DNA from: Clostridia bacterium
GTDB lineage: Bacteria; Bacillota_A; Clostridia; Christensenellales; Aristaeellaceae
Assembly: GCA_017412025.1 (NCBI GenBank)
Contig: JAFQOY010000193.1
Coordinates: 1-7,549, forward strand
Direction: 5' to 3'
Length of the DNA stretch: 7,549 bases
A program made the translations under genes and the position numbers. Shown in pieces: positions 5,616 through 7,549 of this stretch (within the stretch, counting starts at the first letter, position 1; each line of letters starts with the position of its first letter). The notes beneath the pieces were generated by a model, which had not been told where the DNA came from, did not search any database, and saw only the letters and a program-made list of their open reading frames with translations.

Positions 5616-6848
5616 ATGCAGATGAAGATGGAATGCTTCGGCCCTCAGGCCGATACGGCGGCACTCGAAAAGCAGTGCAGAGCGCTCTATGCCGGCCTGC
5701 CTGTCAGGTACGACGGCGTGACGGGCTGGCTGGACTGTATGACGGCGACCGAAGGATATCTCGATGCAGTCAAGGAGAAGGCGAAGGAGTGGCGCGAGAT
5801 TGCCGATACGCTGGTGGTCGTCGGCGTGGGCGGCAGCAATCAGGCGGCGCGCGGTGTGATCGATGCGCTGGGCGCGCGCGGTATGGACGTCGTCTGGGCG
5901 GGAAACACACTGTCTGCGTATGAACTGCAGAGGACGCTGGAGCGCCTTGAGGGACGCAGCGTGGTGATGCATGTGATCGCCAAGAATTTTGAAACGCTGG
6001 AACCTGGCTCTCATTACCGCGTGCTGCGCCGCTATATGGAGCAGCGCTATGACGAGAAGGAAATGGCGCGCCGCGTTGTCCTCACCGGAACGGTGGGGAG
6101 CCGCCTGCATGAGATGGCGAAGGAGCGCGGTCATCTGTTTCTGCCGTTCCCGGTACCCATCGGCGGCCGCTATACGGCGTTTACCGTAGTGGGTCTGCTG
6201 CCGATTGCGGCTGCCGGGCTTGACGTGGATGCGTATCTTCGCGGCGGCATGGACATGCAAAGGCGCATCCTTGAAGAAGAAAACAATCCGGCGTTTGCCT
6301 ATGCGGCATGGCGCAATGCGCTGGGCAGCGCGGGATTTGATACAGAGATGCTGGTGAGCTTTGAGCCGCGCTTTGAGCGGCTGGCGCGCTGGTGGCGTCA
6401 GCTCTTCGGCGAGAGCGAGGGCAAGGACGGCAAGGGCATCTTCCCGGCATACAGCATCTATTCCGAGGACCTGCACTCCATCGGACAGTATGTGCAGGCG
6501 GGACCGAGGCGGATGCTGGAAACGTTCATTTGCGTCAGGGATGACGGCGGCTGCGTGCCTGTGCCCGAAGACAAAGCTGCGCGCGACGGTTTTGATTATC
6601 TGGATGGACGGGATTTTACGTTCATCAACGACGCCGCGCAGCGCGCGACGATTGCGGCGCACAGCGAAGGCGGCGTGCCCTGCGCGGTGCTGACGGTGGA
6701 GCGCGTGGATGAGTATGCGATGGGTCAGCTTTACTACATGTTCATGGCGGCCTGCGCGGTGAGCGGCCAGCTGCTTGGCGTCAATCCGTTCGATCAGGAG
6801 GGCGTGGAGGCGTATAAGCGCAGTATGTTTGCGATCCTGGGCAAGTAA
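5616..6848 (+). CDS. pgi: Glucose-6-phosphate isomerase
   Basis: Interconverts glucose 6-phosphate and fructose 6-phosphate in the cytoplasm. The protein has 410 residues, somewhat shorter than the roughly 430-450 usual for Gram-positive PGI. The ATG at 5616 follows GGAGG (5604-5608) with a 7-base gap. Motifs: GVGGSN (70-75) for phosphate binding; the PIGGRYTAFTVVG signature around 6150-6190; GESEGKDGKG (from E266), the region of the catalytic glutamate; DLHSIGQY with His287, the ring-opening histidine; and the C-terminal signature GVNPFDQEGVEAYK with Lys401. The second phosphate loop, normally SKSGTTTEP or SKTFTTQET, reads AKNFETLEP (122-130), with Ser lost and Thr replaced by Asn and Glu. 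Core catalysis looks intact, but sugar-phosphate binding may differ. The gene sits 21 bases after the kinase and 19 before the response regulator, so all three are probably co-transcribed. Confidence 0.93.
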   Translation: MQMKMECFGPQADTAALEKQCRALYAGLPVRYDGVTGWLDCMTATEGYLDAVKEKAKEWREIADTLVVVGVGGSNQAARGVIDALGARGMDVVWAGNTLSAYELQRTLERLEGRSVVMHVIAKNFETLEPGSHYRVLRRYMEQRYDEKEMARRVVLTGTVGSRLHEMAKERGHLFLPFPVPIGGRYTAFTVVGLLPIAAAGLDVDAYLRGGMDMQRRILEEENNPAFAYAAWRNALGSAGFDTEMLVSFEPRFERLARWWRQLFGESEGKDGKGIFPAYSIYSEDLHSIGQYVQAGPRRMLETFICVRDDGGCVPVPEDKAARDGFDYLDGRDFTFINDAAQRATIAAHSEGGVPCAVLTVERVDEYAMGQLYYMFMAACAVSGQLLGVNPFDQEGVEAYKRSMFAILGK

Positions 6849-6867
6849 AAAAGAAAGGTGTGCTGAC

Positions 6868-7536
6868 ATGCCGATTCATCTGATCGTCGCGGAGGATTTT
6901 GATCTGCTGCGGGAGGACCTGTGCGAGACGATCAATGCACAGGCGGATATGGAGGTTGTGGGCGAAGCGGCCTCCGGCGCGGCGCTCGTAGCTTTGGCTC
7001 GGGAGAAGGATTTTGACGTGGCGCTGGTGGATATCGAGATGGAGCATGCCACGGCCGGTATCTGTGCGGCGGAGATCATTTCAAAGGAAAAGCCGCAGGT
7101 GCGGATCATCTTTCTGACTGCCCATGAAACGGAAAACATGATCCTCATGTCCATGGCTGCGGGCGCGGTGGATTACATCGTCAAGGGCGGCGCTCAGGAG
7201 GAAATCCTGCAGCATATCCGCGCCGCGTATCAGGATGAGCCGATGCTCGATGCGCGCGTGCAGCAGACGGTGCTCAAGGAGTATTCGCGTCTGCGCCGTT
7301 CAGAGGCGAGTCTGCTGTTTTTCACCAATAATGTCGGCAAGCTGACGCTGGCAGAAAAGCAGCTCGTGCGGTGCCTGCTGCAGGGATATAAGGTCAAGGA
7401 GATCGCACAGCTGCGCAGCGTCGAGGTCGTTACGGTCAAAACGCAGATCAAGGGACTGCTGCGCAAGTTTGGGTGTTCCAGAACGAAGGAAATCGTCGAG
7501 ATGATTCATCAGCTTGGCGTTGAACAACTGTTTTAA
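6868..7536 (+). CDS. NarL/LuxR-type response regulator
   Basis: DNA-binding transcription regulator, 222 residues, and the likely partner of the kinase two genes upstream. Receiver domain (1-120): acidic pocket E9 and D10, phosphoacceptor Asp55 in VALVDIEM, conserved Thr84 in IIFLTAH and Lys106 in YIVKGG. A linker of about 35 residues, predicted helical and charged, precedes a LuxR-type helix-turn-helix (about 159-218) with LTLAEKQLVRCLLQGYKVKEIAQ and the recognition-helix region VVTVKTQIKGLLRKFG. The ATG at 6868 is preceded by an AAAGG-type site (6854-6858). The gene continues the kinase-pgi operon. Thirteen bases after the stop the window ends, with no terminator visible. Target genes are unknown; neighbouring glycolytic genes or the importer are plausible. 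Confidence 0.93.
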   Translation: MPIHLIVAEDFDLLREDLCETINAQADMEVVGEAASGAALVALAREKDFDVALVDIEMEHATAGICAAEIISKEKPQVRIIFLTAHETENMILMSMAAGAVDYIVKGGAQEEILQHIRAAYQDEPMLDARVQQTVLKEYSRLRRSEASLLFFTNNVGKLTLAEKQLVRCLLQGYKVKEIAQLRSVEVVTVKTQIKGLLRKFGCSRTKEIVEMIHQLGVEQLF

Positions 7537-7549
7537 ACCGACTGAGAGA

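Noticed and set aside
4143..6869. A 908-codon open frame on the minus strand covering most of the kinase gene and all of pgi.
   Set aside because: The kinase and pgi happen to be in the same phase, so one antisense frame stays open across both. Its product is rich in His, Arg, Gln and Ala with no recognisable domain, while the plus-strand products have clear motifs. It is a shadow of GC-rich codon use.

Overview
The window is a GC-rich bacterial chromosome segment with every gene on the plus strand. It most resembles a high-GC member of the Clostridia (Bacillota). The grounds are strong AGGAGG-like ribosome sites before almost every gene, TTG and GTG starts, a Gram-positive-type phosphoglucose isomerase, a 6-phosphofructokinase with a PKTMDND loop, and a Lys-Lys-led Leu/Val-rich signal peptide. 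No 16S, tRNA or species marker is present, so the placement is inference.

Layout. (1) A sigma-A-like promoter (31-59) drives a 6-phosphofructokinase gene (100-1257). (2) After a 125-base gap holding a second TATAAT box, a three-gene NitT/TauT/SsuABC-type ABC importer follows: permease (1383-2174), ATPase (2150-2881) and secreted binding protein (3015-3992). The ATPase ends at an in-frame TAG. The next 25 codons (2882-2959) read like the missing family C-terminal tail, so the gene looks split by an amber codon. Hairpins lie on both sides of the binding-protein cistron (2968-2992 and 4028-4062); the second is probably a terminator or attenuator. (3) The last block is a compact operon: a seven-helix membrane sensor histidine kinase (4092-5594), glucose-6-phosphate isomerase (5616-6848) and a NarL/LuxR-type response regulator (6868-7536), with gaps of 21 and 19 bases.

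How the parts may work together. PFK and PGI catalyse consecutive steps of upper glycolysis. PGI sits inside a two-component operon, between the kinase and its likely regulator, which suggests that the signalling pair and hexose-phosphate flux are linked. The importer between them belongs to a family that takes up sulfonates, nitrate or nitrite, thiamine or pyrimidine precursors and similar small molecules. No enzyme in the window reveals its substrate.

Most worth a second look: the kinase-pgi-regulator arrangement, the amber-split ATPase, the mixed ATP/PPi signature of the PFK, the altered sugar-phosphate loop of the PGI, the non-HisKA_3 kinase paired with a LuxR-type regulator, and the non-lipoprotein signal peptide of the binding protein. 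Nothing here shows a defence system, mobile element, CRISPR array, tRNA or rRNA.
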